IMG/VR virus record: IMGVR_UViG_3300028734_000038
Location: 1 to 39,539 of that record
DNA: 39,539 bases
Source: a virus
Strand: one strand, 5' to 3'
Part shown: in pieces, positions 29,665 through 36,113 of the stretch
How the letters are laid out: each line of letters begins with the position of its first letter
Position numbering within the stretch: the first letter of the stretch is position 1
Notes under the pieces: model-generated
The model's database searches: none
Told to the model about the DNA's origin: nothing
Seen by the model: only the letters and a program-made list of their open reading frames with translations
Translations under genes and position numbers: made by a program

Positions 29665-30681
29665 ATGAATATCAAAAAACTTATATTGGAAGAAATAATT
29701 ATAAACGAGAATAAACAACTCGCCGATAAGCTGTATTTCAATACAGGTAAATTGGATGAAACTGATAAACAGAAAATATTGTATATCACCAAAGGCGATA
29801 ACACAACAAAATTAATATCAGACATATATTTCGAATATAAAGATTCGTGGAAGTTCCGTGAAGTCGTAAATAATATGCCTTTAGTTCATAACGAACTAGT
29901 AAACTATAATCAAAACGTATTTCCTATTAAAGACTTTGATATTCTTAACTCCAAAAACATTCGCAATATCTATGACATTCTCGTAAACAGACAGTCAATT
30001 ATAAATAACCTAAGAAAACTTCCATCTACAGCTGTCCGTAATATGAAAGCCGATATTAGACAACCTAGGAACTATAATGAAATGCACGACTATAATGATC
30101 GTATGAGCTATTTCATGGCAAACTATTCCCTAGTAGGTAACCGTGACCCAAAACTCTTAAAGAAAATTCATGACAAAATGTTCAAGTCTAACATAACCTT
30201 AGACATGCTGCTAGATTTCGTAGAAGAAAAAGAAAACCTTTTAGGTGGTAAAGAATTTACAAAGGATATGATCAATGACATGATCAGAAACGAAAGCGAT
30301 GAAGACATGTCAATAATATTCGAAACAGATAATGTCATGGTCGTAAAAATAGAGAGCTACGATGCAATAAAAAAAATAGGCTGCAACTCCTTCTGGTGCT
30401 TTACATATGGCGGACAGAGTTCCAGACACTGGAACGAATATTCTTATAACGGAATAGTATACGTAATTATCGATTTCAGCCTGCCAAGCGATGATCCTGA
30501 ATTCATGTTTACATTAATAAAACCTTTACAAAAATATAAATCTTATAACGAAGGCGGCGAAAACGAAGATAGTAGTCCTGTCTTTAATATGGCAAACGAA
30601 AACTATAATAATCCTTACGACGTTCTCATTCGTCTTGTAGGCAAAAATAATATAAAAAAACTATTTACCTTCGATTATTAA
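29665..30681 (+). CDS. Putative virion protein with the shared N-terminal helix
   Basis: 338 residues. Opens NIKKLILEEIIINENK (shared helix, ending NE at 15). The helical middle includes a long Asn/Asp-rich region. The C-terminal part (residues ~225-330) has VMVVKIESYDAIKKIGCNSFWCFTYGG, a Trp-Asn pair (HWNEYSYNG) and VYVIIDFSLP, a pattern I know from conserved jumbo-phage proteins (WC-T...W..Y...G..Y.II). No catalytic assignment. Starts 4 nt after the ADP-ribosyltransferase stop. Confidence 0.75.
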   Translation: MNIKKLILEEIIINENKQLADKLYFNTGKLDETDKQKILYITKGDNTTKLISDIYFEYKDSWKFREVVNNMPLVHNELVNYNQNVFPIKDFDILNSKNIRNIYDILVNRQSIINNLRKLPSTAVRNMKADIRQPRNYNEMHDYNDRMSYFMANYSLVGNRDPKLLKKIHDKMFKSNITLDMLLDFVEEKENLLGGKEFTKDMINDMIRNESDEDMSIIFETDNVMVVKIESYDAIKKIGCNSFWCFTYGGQSSRHWNEYSYNGIVYVIIDFSLPSDDPEFMFTLIKPLQKYKSYNEGGENEDSSPVFNMANENYNNPYDVLIRLVGKNNIKKLFTFDY

Positions 30682-30682
30682 T

Positions 30683-30967
30683 ATGAGATACCTTAAAGAA
30701 TATCAAGAATACATTAAGAAAATCACCGATACATACATTTCTATGCTTACCTGTGACGAAGAAAACACGCCTTTACGCATGTTTAATGTCGTCGATTCCG
30801 TCCCAAATAATGACGGCGAATATATGTCAAAACTAGTAATAGCAGAGAATATCAGAGAGAACAACGCATATGCACTTAAATGGCTCATAACAAATATGAT
30901 GACCTTCGATCAATGGAAACTATTAAACGCATTCAAAGTAGATATCGACGACTTCTATAAGCATTAA
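30683..30967 (+). CDS. Unknown small protein, end of the unit
   Basis: 94 residues, helical with an acidic C-terminus (MRYLKEYQEYIKKITDTYISM, then YALKWLITNMMTFDQWKLL). One base after the previous stop; followed by a terminator, so it closes the transcription unit. Confidence 0.75.
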   Translation: MRYLKEYQEYIKKITDTYISMLTCDEENTPLRMFNVVDSVPNNDGEYMSKLVIAENIRENNAYALKWLITNMMTFDQWKLLNAFKVDIDDFYKH

Positions 30968-30985
30968 ATTTTTTTAAAAAATTTT

Positions 30986-31029
30986 AAACCCTGACTATTT
31001 AGCTAAATGCTTGATTTTCAGGGTTTTTT
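30986..31029 (+). terminator. Rho-independent terminator
   Basis: AAACCCTGA pairs with TCAGGGTTT across a 23-nt loop, followed by T6. Ends the unit at 27-31 kb. Confidence 0.85.
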
Positions 31030-31088
31030 ATAAAAGAGAAATTCTATAATGGTAATTTTTTTCCAGAATTTTTTATAGTCTGTGGAGT

Positions 31089-31190
31089 TACGGCTGCAGC
31101 ACCCCCACCCCTGTGAGGGGGGGTCTGAGGGGGGGGTGTGGGGTGGGGATACCCCTCTGGGGCACTTGTCAGCTGTCTGGCTGCACGATC
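31089..31190. other. GC-rich, G-quadruplex-capable island
   Basis: A short G/C-rich block in an otherwise AT-rich genome. C-runs (31102-31111) are followed by four G-runs of 7, 8, 4 and 4 (31117-31123, 31129-31136, 31140-31143, 31145-31148) separated by 5, 3 and 1 nt: a strong quadruplex candidate. The C-runs can also pair with the later G-runs. No ORF. It sits between the last structural-type gene and the early region, a likely place for an origin, packaging site or genome terminus. Confidence 0.7.
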
Positions 31191-31370
31191 TCGAATGCCG
31201 ACGATAGGCAGTACCACATCAAAACAGGGTCGCTTAAACAGGCTTAAAACGCATAGTGATTATGTTAAGCATTTGGTTATCATATAATTATGATATGTTT
31301 AGTACAACATAATAATATGCTATGATAAATAGGTTAGCTGAATTATTATGTATAACAGAAAAATGTTAGC
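31191..31370. other. Non-coding spacer
   Basis: About 180 bases without an ORF. Contains short GCTTAAA repeats (near 31229 and 31241) and AT-rich tracts (ATAATTATGAT). Likely the flank of the GC island. Confidence 0.4.
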
Positions 31371-31408
31371 AAAAAAAAGATAGCCTATTTCTAAGCTATC
31401 TTTTTTTT
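31371..31408. terminator. Bidirectional terminator
   Basis: A8-GATAGC and GCTATC-T8 around a 10-nt loop. On the minus strand it ends the gene at 31420-31980; on the plus strand it insulates against read-through from the left. Confidence 0.85.
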
Positions 31409-31419
31409 AAAAGCTATCT

Positions 31420-31980
31420 TTATAGCTGAAATATTTTGCCTGATGATTTAACAGTATCCATATTTTCTACAATAAAGGTACGGAACTTGCCAGAAGAGAG
31501 CTTTAATGCTTTGGTAATCAGTTGCTTAGCTATTGTTTTGTCGGCACTGTTTACTTTTTTATATTCGCCTTTGATTAAGGTAGTTTTAGAAATAACCATG
31601 CCAAAAATGTGAACGGCTAAAGTTTCTTTGTGTATTCTGATGCTTGCATTAACATTATGATAAGCATCGGTCTGGGCTTGGCTTGCTACTGTACGATCTT
31701 CGATATTTGCAGACAAGTTTTTTTGAGCTGCAGCAGTCATTTCCAAAAGAGCCAATCTAACAGTTGGTAATAATATGTTAGATTCTTTTGCAATATTGAT
31801 CAAAATTGCATCGCTACAATTTTGCAATTTGCGAAAGTCAGCTTTTTTTATGTTAGCTACCGAAATATTGGTATTAATAACATAATTTGAAATTTCACCG
31901 CTTGTTTTACTTTCGTAGTTTTGGAAACCGATAAACCTTGCACCTTTCAAACCGTCTAATTCTGAAAATAAATTTGCCAT
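31420..31980 (-). CDS. Unknown early phage protein
   Basis: 186 residues starting at ATG 31980 (MANLFSELDGLKG). A 225-residue frame reading from 32097 is rejected: its extra hydrophobic N-terminus is encoded by the promoter (26-nt block 32046-32071 and TATCTTTG at 32031-32024). The protein has ARFIGFQNYESKTSGEISNYVINTN near the start and a helical middle (LLPTVRLALLEMTAAAQKNL), a type I have seen in Bacteroidota phage and mobile elements without known function. It diverges from the GP88-family gene and shares the same promoter class. Confidence 0.75.
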   Translation of the reverse strand: MANLFSELDGLKGARFIGFQNYESKTSGEISNYVINTNISVANIKKADFRKLQNCSDAILINIAKESNILLPTVRLALLEMTAAAQKNLSANIEDRTVASQAQTDAYHNVNASIRIHKETLAVHIFGMVISKTTLIKGEYKKVNSADKTIAKQLITKALKLSSGKFRTFIVENMDTVKSSGKIFQL

Positions 31981-32023
31981 CGTAGGAAATTTTAATGGAA
32001 TAACATCATTGTTAAATCCGATA

Positions 32024-32071
32024 CAAAGATATAGCCATATGGAGGCGAAAACTATGACTTTTATCATGTTT
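32024..32071 (-). promoter_or_regulatory. Class-26 promoter for the minus-strand gene
   Basis: Minus strand: 26-nt block with ATGATAAAAGTCAT then AGTTTTCG (32071 to 32046), 14 nt, TATCTTTG (32031 to 32024). Spacing equals the two plus-strand copies. About 40 nt of leader follow to ATG 31980. Confidence 0.75.
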
Positions 32072-32333
32072 CTAAAAATAAGTGCAAAATAAATCATTTA
32101 TTTTTGATTATATTTGTAACTCACTGGAAATCTGTCACTTAGAAACAAGAGTATTTTTTGATCTTATTTTGTGTATATCTATACTATATATATAGACTAT
32201 TTTTAAAAGTAGGTTAATTTTGTAGCTTAAATTTGAATGATCTTTACAAAGTTGAACACTTATATAGATATGAAATAATAACGGCTAAAAACGGCTTAAA
32301 ATCGAAATTGCATTTATTTTTGATTATTTTTGT
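32072..32333. other. Divergent intergenic region
   Basis: AT-rich spacer between the divergent promoters; no ORF. Contains a long alternating TATA tract (~32190-32205) and a repeat of ACGGCT near 32280-32298 (CGGCTAAAAACGGCTTAAAA), possible regulator sites. Confidence 0.4.
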
Positions 32334-32381
32334 AAACATGATAAAAGTCATAGTTTTGGTATATCAATAGCATTACTTTTG
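32334..32381 (+). promoter_or_regulatory. Class-26 promoter of the GP88-family gene
   Basis: 26-nt block (32334-32359) with the palindrome-like ATGATAAAAGTCAT, 14 nt, TACTTTTG (32374-32381). The leader contains TTTAAAGGTTACAAATTTAAA-like sequence. Confidence 0.75.
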
Positions 32382-32424
32382 ACGTATAAATTATTTAAAG
32401 GTTACAAATTTAAACTATTTTATT

Positions 32425-33186
32425 ATGATGTTCGTAAATTGTTCACAGGCACGCAAAGAAACAAAGTTATCATATATCGGCGGAACAAATATTTCCAGTA
32501 AGATTAAAAAGAATTTAAAGGTTAATATGTTAACCTACATCGTTTACCTTGCGCCATCTGACCATAGTGGACATAATGTTTGCACAAGTTCAACAGTTGA
32601 ATGTCGTTTGGGTTGCCTTGCAACGTCGGGACGCAATATGATGGATATTAATTCTGGTAAACATATTATTAACAATGCAAGAGTCAGGAAAACACAATTG
32701 TTTTTTGATCATAATGAATATTATATGGAATGGCTTGTAGCTGAAATAAAAAGTAAACAGCTAAAAGCTATTAAAGATAATAATTTGTTCAGTGTACGTT
32801 TGAACGGAACGTCGGATATTAACTGGCAAGAAATTATGTTAAATGGCAAGAATATCTTCGAAATCTTTCCAGACGTTCAATTTTATGACTACACAAAGAA
32901 TGCAAAGAAATTTATTAACATAGCAAAAAATTATGATCTTACTTTTTCGTACACTGGAAAAAACTGGTCAACTTGTCAAAGATTATTATCAATAGGGTAC
33001 AATGTTGCAATGATCTTTAAAGATAGCATTCCTAACGATTACAAAGGTTATACTGTACTTAATGGCGATTTAACGGATAATAGGATAGGCGATTTAAAAG
33101 GTTGCATAGTGGGCTTAAAATGGAAAAGAATAGCTAATAAGGAAATAAACGAACAAATCAAAAATAGTGTGTTCGTAATTCAGTAA
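32425..33186 (+). CDS. GP88-family protein
   Basis: 253 residues fitting the phage Gene-product-88 family: KVNMLTYIVYLAPSDHSGHNVC near residue 32, Cys53-x6-Cys60-x3-Cys64, VRLNGTSDINWQEI near 124, VQFYDYTKNAKKF, LTFSYTGKNW, NVAMIFKDS and a C-terminal VLNGDLTDNRIGDLKGCIVGLKWKR. The three closely spaced cysteines and the TIM-barrel-like strand spacing suggest metal or iron-sulfur binding; the activity is not established. Followed by a terminator, so it is a single-gene unit. Confidence 0.9.
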   Translation: MMFVNCSQARKETKLSYIGGTNISSKIKKNLKVNMLTYIVYLAPSDHSGHNVCTSSTVECRLGCLATSGRNMMDINSGKHIINNARVRKTQLFFDHNEYYMEWLVAEIKSKQLKAIKDNNLFSVRLNGTSDINWQEIMLNGKNIFEIFPDVQFYDYTKNAKKFINIAKNYDLTFSYTGKNWSTCQRLLSIGYNVAMIFKDSIPNDYKGYTVLNGDLTDNRIGDLKGCIVGLKWKRIANKEINEQIKNSVFVIQ

Positions 33187-33191
33187 CATAA

Positions 33192-33229
33192 TTAGGGGAC
33201 AATGTTAAACAGAATTGTCCCCTAAATTT
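33192..33229 (+). terminator. Rho-independent terminator
   Basis: A 12-bp stem (TTAGGGGACAAT with its complement), 10-nt loop, then T-rich sequence, 6 bases after the stop at 33186. Confidence 0.85.
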
Positions 33230-33247
33230 ATTTTCATTTATTTTTGC

Positions 33248-33295
33248 AAACATGACAAAAGTCATAGTTTTGGCAATCAAAAGGCCTTATCTTTG
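33248..33295 (+). promoter_or_regulatory. Class-26 promoter of sigma gene 1
   Basis: 26-nt block (33248-33273) with ATGACAAAAGTCAT, 14 nt, TATCTTTG (33288-33295). The leader holds AAAGGTTACAAA, the reverse complement of the ECF -35 region. Confidence 0.78.
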
Positions 33296-33337
33296 TAGTA
33301 TAAATTTTAAAGGTTACAAATTTAAAACTTTCTTATC

Positions 33338-33877
33338 ATGGTACAAACAATCAAATTTGATCAAATTTATTCAGACTACTACAAACGTATTAGTCATTTT
33401 ATTGGTTTGAAAATTGGTTTTAATTCGGGTATTACTGCCGAATTAACAAACGACGTATTTGTAAAAGTTAATTTACATTTAACCGAATTTGATGCAGAAA
33501 AAAGCAGTTTTGGCACATGGATACACACCATCGCAAAAAACATTATGATTGATTATTCCAGAAGCACGGAATACAAAAATCGCTACAAAACTGCACATAT
33601 TGACGATACTGTTAATGATGAACTTCATCAGGTATTTCAAATTGCACACAAAGAAAACAATTCGGATATGGAACAAAACGAGGTTTATGTTCGGATTCAG
33701 GCTTCAATGGCAAAACTAAAGGAAAACGAAAAAACTTTGGTTGAGTTAATTATTCTCAAAGAATACAAATTGAAAGAGGTCGCCGAAATAACAAATATGA
33801 CTTTGGCAAATGTAAAAGTAACGATTATGAGAGCAAAGGAAAAAATGAAGTTACAACTCGCAGATATATATTGTTAA
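33338..33877 (+). CDS. ECF-type sigma factor 1
   Basis: 179 residues, minimal sigma70 with only regions 2 and 4. Region 2 (residues ~8-85): FDQIYSDYYKRISHFIGL, ELTNDVFVKVNLHLTEFD, SFGTWIHTIAKNIMIDYSR. Region 4 (~125-178): LKENEKTLVELIILKEYKLKE, then VAEITNMTLANVKVTIMRAKEKM, a helix-turn-helix that reads the -35. It should direct host RNA polymerase to TGTAAC/CGTA-type promoters. It uses a class-26 promoter itself and ends in a terminator. No anti-sigma gene is visible next to it. Confidence 0.93.
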   Translation: MVQTIKFDQIYSDYYKRISHFIGLKIGFNSGITAELTNDVFVKVNLHLTEFDAEKSSFGTWIHTIAKNIMIDYSRSTEYKNRYKTAHIDDTVNDELHQVFQIAHKENNSDMEQNEVYVRIQASMAKLKENEKTLVELIILKEYKLKEVAEITNMTLANVKVTIMRAKEKMKLQLADIYC

Positions 33878-33881
33878 TCAG

Positions 33882-33918
33882 AACAAATGTCGGGAGCAAT
33901 GTTCCCGACATTTGTTTT
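33882..33918 (+). terminator. Rho-independent terminator
   Basis: A perfect 14-bp stem (AACAAATGTCGGGA with complement), 7-nt loop, T4 tail, right after the sigma gene. Confidence 0.92.
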
Positions 33919-33984
33919 CATCATGTTACAATGTTCACACTTTAAAGATTCAATCCAATGTTAAAGATTATATTCAATTTAGAA

Positions 33985-34107
33985 ATGTCTCAAACCAGAA
34001 TTAACATAATATTAGCACTGATATTCTGTGCATTTATGTTTTTAACTTCATGCAGTTCAGGCAAACAATTGCATAGGTACAATGTTCAAACCGTTCACAA
34101 CTTTTAA
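33985..34107 (+). CDS. Tiny lipoprotein
   Basis: 40 residues from ATG 33985; an in-frame ATG at 33958 would add 9. Lipoprotein signal IILALIFCAFMFLTSC with lipobox LTSC, then SSGKQLHRYNVQTVHNF. Only about 17 residues are left after lipidation. Related in style to the lipoprotein at 35148. Function unknown; a membrane-anchored effector or lysis/exclusion peptide is conceivable. Confidence 0.6.
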   Translation: MSQTRINIILALIFCAFMFLTSCSSGKQLHRYNVQTVHNF

Positions 34108-34108
34108 T

Positions 34109-34246
34109 ATGTTACTACTTACAATGTCCCCAGAATCGTCAATGTCTCCAGCTCAGTTAATTATTTCACTGACTATCTTTATAGTCGTATGTGTTTCCGC
34201 TGGTATTATTCAGGACAAAATTAAATCAAAAAAGAAACCGAAATAA
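34109..34246 (+). CDS. Tiny single-pass membrane protein
   Basis: 45 residues with one membrane helix (AQLIISLTIFIVVCVSAGII) and a basic tail (KIKSKKKPK). Starts 2 nt after the lipoprotein stop, so the two form a pair; its stop is 2 nt before the first clustered ECF promoter. Function unknown. Confidence 0.6.
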   Translation: MLLLTMSPESSMSPAQLIISLTIFIVVCVSAGIIQDKIKSKKKPK

Positions 34247-34247
34247 T

Positions 34248-34277
34248 TGTAACCTATTTGCACAATGTTCGTATAAT
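34248..34277 (+). promoter_or_regulatory. ECF-type promoter for 34332
   Basis: TGTAAC-N16-CGTATAAT followed by CTTAAACAAACAC. It shows that the real start of the downstream gene is ATG 34332. Confidence 0.85.
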
Positions 34278-34331
34278 CTTAAACAAACACTTATCAATGT
34301 ACATTCTTTGTTGTGTTCAAATAATAAAAAT

Positions 34332-34727
34332 ATGAATAAGCAAAAAAAAATATTACAAGCATTGTATAACATTTCTAAATCTGCAAAAGTAGGTTCTGAA
34401 TGTACTTGTCCTTCATGCAACATATTGTTTGTTAAAACAAATTATCAGCAAGCATTTTGTAAATCTAAAAATGGAACATTATGTAAAGATTGGTATTGGA
34501 ATAATGTAACTCCGAATAAACGAAATAATACTACACGAATTTCCCCAGCCAATGCAACATATTATAAAACTACAATTATTCCGAATATGTTGGAAGATCG
34601 TGGCTTTAGAAGTTTAGAAGAAATGAATGAACATATGTTAAATGACGATGGAAGTTGGGGCAGTCATCAATGCGTAGTTGAAAAATGCGAATTTTGTGGA
34701 TATATTAATTGTGAATGTGAGTTTTAA
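34332..34727 (+). CDS. Unknown Cys-rich protein
   Basis: 131 residues from ATG 34332; a longer frame from 34191 runs through the promoter and is rejected. N-terminal helix (MNKQKKILQALYNISKSAK), a zinc-finger-like site CTCPSCNILFVKTNYQQAFC, a central KDWYWNNVTPNKRNN, and a second Cys site at the end (CVVEKCEFCGYINCEC). Two metal sites are likely; probably nucleic-acid or protein binding. Confidence 0.78.
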   Translation: MNKQKKILQALYNISKSAKVGSECTCPSCNILFVKTNYQQAFCKSKNGTLCKDWYWNNVTPNKRNNTTRISPANATYYKTTIIPNMLEDRGFRSLEEMNEHMLNDDGSWGSHQCVVEKCEFCGYINCECEF

Positions 34728-34729
34728 AC

Positions 34730-34759
34730 TGTAACCTTTTTTGATTAGTATCGTATAAT
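34730..34759 (+). promoter_or_regulatory. ECF-type promoter for 34787
   Basis: TGTAAC-N16-CGTATAAT followed by CTTAAACAAACAC; begins 2 nt after the previous stop. Confidence 0.88.
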
Positions 34760-34786
34760 CTTAAACAAACACTAAAACTCTTTATT

Positions 34787-35047
34787 ATGGCACAGGTTCA
34801 AAACAAAATCGCATCACGTCCATTGTACACAATCGCAGGTGAAATCAGAGCTGAATGGCAAAAGGTTTACTTTGGTGCAGTCCCTTATCTTGAGGCAATG
34901 GAATGTCTTACCAGTATTGACCAGAAGTATGGCTGCGATGACGCCAAAAGTATTGTATTGTATTTCCTTAGCAATGCTTCAAGTTTTCGGGGGGATGCCG
35001 CAAAACGCATTAAAATCGAATTGAAAGCAATGTGCGGATTGAAGTAA
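34787..35047 (+). CDS. Small unknown protein
   Basis: 86 residues, helical: PLYTIAGEIRAEWQKVYFGAV, then AMECLTSIDQKYGCDDAKSIVLYFL, then GDAAKRIKIELKAMCG. This is the repeated hypothetical of Bacteroidota mobile elements in which a Trp-containing helix is followed by Y.....AM..L......G.D.A..IV.YFLSNA..WRG..A..IK.ELK; function unknown. Single-gene ECF unit with its own terminator. Confidence 0.78.
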   Translation: MAQVQNKIASRPLYTIAGEIRAEWQKVYFGAVPYLEAMECLTSIDQKYGCDDAKSIVLYFLSNASSFRGDAAKRIKIELKAMCGLK

Positions 35048-35055
35048 ACATAAGC

Positions 35056-35090
35056 AAAACGAACAATGTTCAAATTACATTGTTCGTTTT
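35056..35090 (+). terminator. Terminator fused to the next ECF promoter
   Basis: A perfect 14-bp stem (AAAACGAACAATGT with complement), 7-nt loop. Its last base is the first base of the next TGTAAC, so the promoter's T-rich spacer serves as tail. Confidence 0.85.
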
Positions 35091-35119
35091 GTAACCTTTT
35101 TTAATTAGTATCGTATAAT
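35090..35119 (+). promoter_or_regulatory. ECF-type promoter for 35148
   Basis: TGTAAC-N16-CGTATAAT followed by CTTAAACAAACAC. Confidence 0.88.
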
Positions 35120-35147
35120 CTTAAACAAACACTAAAAAATATTTATC

Positions 35148-35378
35148 ATGAAAAGTTTCAAATCTGTTTTAGTAATCGTTTTCTTATTGTTCACATTGGT
35201 ATTGTTTGGAAGTTGCTCAGCATCCAATGGAACTTATCATAAGTCGAAGGGTAATTATGTTCAATCTCGACATGTGCAAAAAAAATCGGCTCAGATTCGC
35301 AATGGTAATCAGTGGAAGTGCAATCATGGTAAGCACAAAACTTTGCAACAAAAACATAATAAATTCCTGCTTTTTTAA
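35148..35378 (+). CDS. Small lipoprotein, basic
   Basis: 76 residues. Lipoprotein signal SVLVIVFLLFTLVLFGSC, lipobox LFGSC with Cys at ~24, then SASNGTYHKSKGNYVQSRHVQKK and more Lys/His-rich sequence. The mature part is short and very basic. Known cases of tiny lipoproteins in phages act in superinfection exclusion, so that role is possible but unproved. Confidence 0.75.
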   Translation: MKSFKSVLVIVFLLFTLVLFGSCSASNGTYHKSKGNYVQSRHVQKKSAQIRNGNQWKCNHGKHKTLQQKHNKFLLF

Positions 35379-35407
35379 TACTTCTTTTCTCTTTCATTTT
35401 TAGTTTT

Positions 35408-35440
35408 AAAAGGTTACATTAATTTGTAACCTTTTTTTTT
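35408..35440 (+). terminator. Terminator containing the next -35 element
   Basis: AAAAGGTTACA pairs with TGTAACCTTTT (11 bp, 6-nt loop) and runs into a T-tract. The right arm is itself the -35 region of the ECF promoter. Confidence 0.75.
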
Positions 35441-35454
35441 GTTTATCGTATAAT
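35425..35454 (+). promoter_or_regulatory. ECF-type promoter for 35482
   Basis: TGTAAC-N16-CGTATAAT followed by CTTAAACAAACAC. The -35 forms the arm of a hairpin with the upstream GGTTACA. Confidence 0.88.
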
Positions 35455-35481
35455 CTTAAACAAACACTAAAAACATTCATC

Positions 35482-35703
35482 ATGAGACTTTTAAAACTTT
35501 GCGCAAAATGTTCTGATCTTTGCGGTATCTCTTTTCAGAATGGTACTGGTAAAATTCATGAGTCAGACGGATATGTACCCGAAAACATCAATATCGGCGG
35601 CGGAGATTATGTTGAATTGGATATTGATATGGAAACTGGTCAGATTCAAAACTGGAAACCTGTCACCGATGCAGCAATTATTTTATCAATCAAAACGGCT
35701 TAA
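35482..35703 (+). CDS. Small unknown protein with N-terminal Cys cluster
   Basis: 73 residues: LKLCAKCSDLCGISF at the start gives three cysteines, then a glycine-rich strand region (NINIGGGDYVELDIDMETGQIQNW) and a hydrophobic end. Probably a small metal-binding beta protein. Followed by another small gene after 5 nt. Confidence 0.7.
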   Translation: MRLLKLCAKCSDLCGISFQNGTGKIHESDGYVPENINIGGGDYVELDIDMETGQIQNWKPVTDAAIILSIKTA

Positions 35704-35708
35704 ACATC

Positions 35709-35897
35709 ATGGATGATTATTACAATGTTAAAAGGCTTGCATTAGTTTTATCTGTGCAAGCAGAAATCGAAGGAATGAAGGCTGAAAATATGTTGCGTAG
35801 TCAAAATAATGAGTCGCCAGCATACGGCTCTGATCAATTCAATGAATGTGCAAACAAATTGGAAAATTTGGCTTACGCTCACAACGAACAATTGTAA
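35709..35897 (+). CDS. Small helical protein
   Basis: 62 residues, helical (NVKRLALVLSVQAEIEGMKAENMLRS, then FNECANKLENLAYAHNEQ). The TAA stop is part of the following TGTAAC box. No family recognised; second gene of the 35482 unit. Confidence 0.7.
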   Translation: MDDYYNVKRLALVLSVQAEIEGMKAENMLRSQNNESPAYGSDQFNECANKLENLAYAHNEQL

Positions 35898-35922
35898 CCT
35901 TTTTGCACAATGTTCGTATAAT
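35893..35922 (+). promoter_or_regulatory. ECF-type promoter for a tRNA-like RNA
   Basis: TGTAAC-N16-CGTATAAT, but no CTTAAACAAACA leader: the RNA candidate starts 8 bases after the -10, as expected if the transcript begins at its mature 5' end. Confidence 0.85.
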
Positions 35923-35929
35923 ATTAAAA

Positions 35930-36055
35930 GGGAGTTAGCATATATTGTATAATGCGAGAGGCGATTGCCATAGGCACATATTTCCTAATGTGGAAATACT
36001 TTGACAGTCTAAAAGTTGTTACTCTATAAAAAAGGTTCGATTCCTTTTATTCCCA
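35930..36055 (+). ncRNA. tRNA-like RNA of ~126 nt, anticodon arm unclear
   Basis: 5' GGGAGTT pairs with 3' TATTCCC, a D-arm-like GCAT...ATGC follows, and the 3' T-arm AAAGG-TTCGATT-CCTTT is canonical. Between them lie ~70 nt instead of ~25, with a perfect TATTTCC/GGAAATA hairpin and AGAG/CTCT arms that could enclose an insert. No standard 5+7+5 anticodon arm is evident. It may be an intron- or insert-bearing tRNA, a tRNA decoy, or a regulatory RNA using tRNA ends for stability. A tmRNA would be longer. Confidence 0.55.
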
Positions 36056-36063
36056 CTATTTTT

Positions 36064-36093
36064 TGTAACCTATTTGCACAATGTTCGTATAAT
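36064..36093 (+). promoter_or_regulatory. ECF-type promoter for 36114
   Basis: TGTAAC-N16-CGTATAAT followed by CTTAAACAAACAC. The spacer is identical to the promoter at 34248. Confidence 0.88.
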
Positions 36094-36113
36094 CTTAAAC
36101 AAACACAATCATC

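Noticed and set aside
31981-32097. Hydrophobic N-terminal extension of the minus-strand gene (a signal-like start at 32097)
   Set aside because: The extension is encoded by the promoter: the 26-nt block and TATCTTTG lie inside it at the spacing seen in two other promoters, so transcription starts downstream of that ATG.
34191-34331. N-terminal extension of the Cys-rich gene starting at 34191
   Set aside because: It overlaps the upstream membrane-protein gene and the ECF promoter at 34248-34277; ATG 34332 is the first start after the promoter.
36001-36020. Amber-suppressor anticodon (CTA) in the tRNA-like RNA
   Set aside because: GTCTAAA could be read as an anticodon loop, but its flanks do not form a convincing 5-bp stem. 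Many genes here end normally at TAG.
35930-36055. tmRNA
   Set aside because: Too short and without an evident tag-peptide frame or the pseudoknots of tmRNA.
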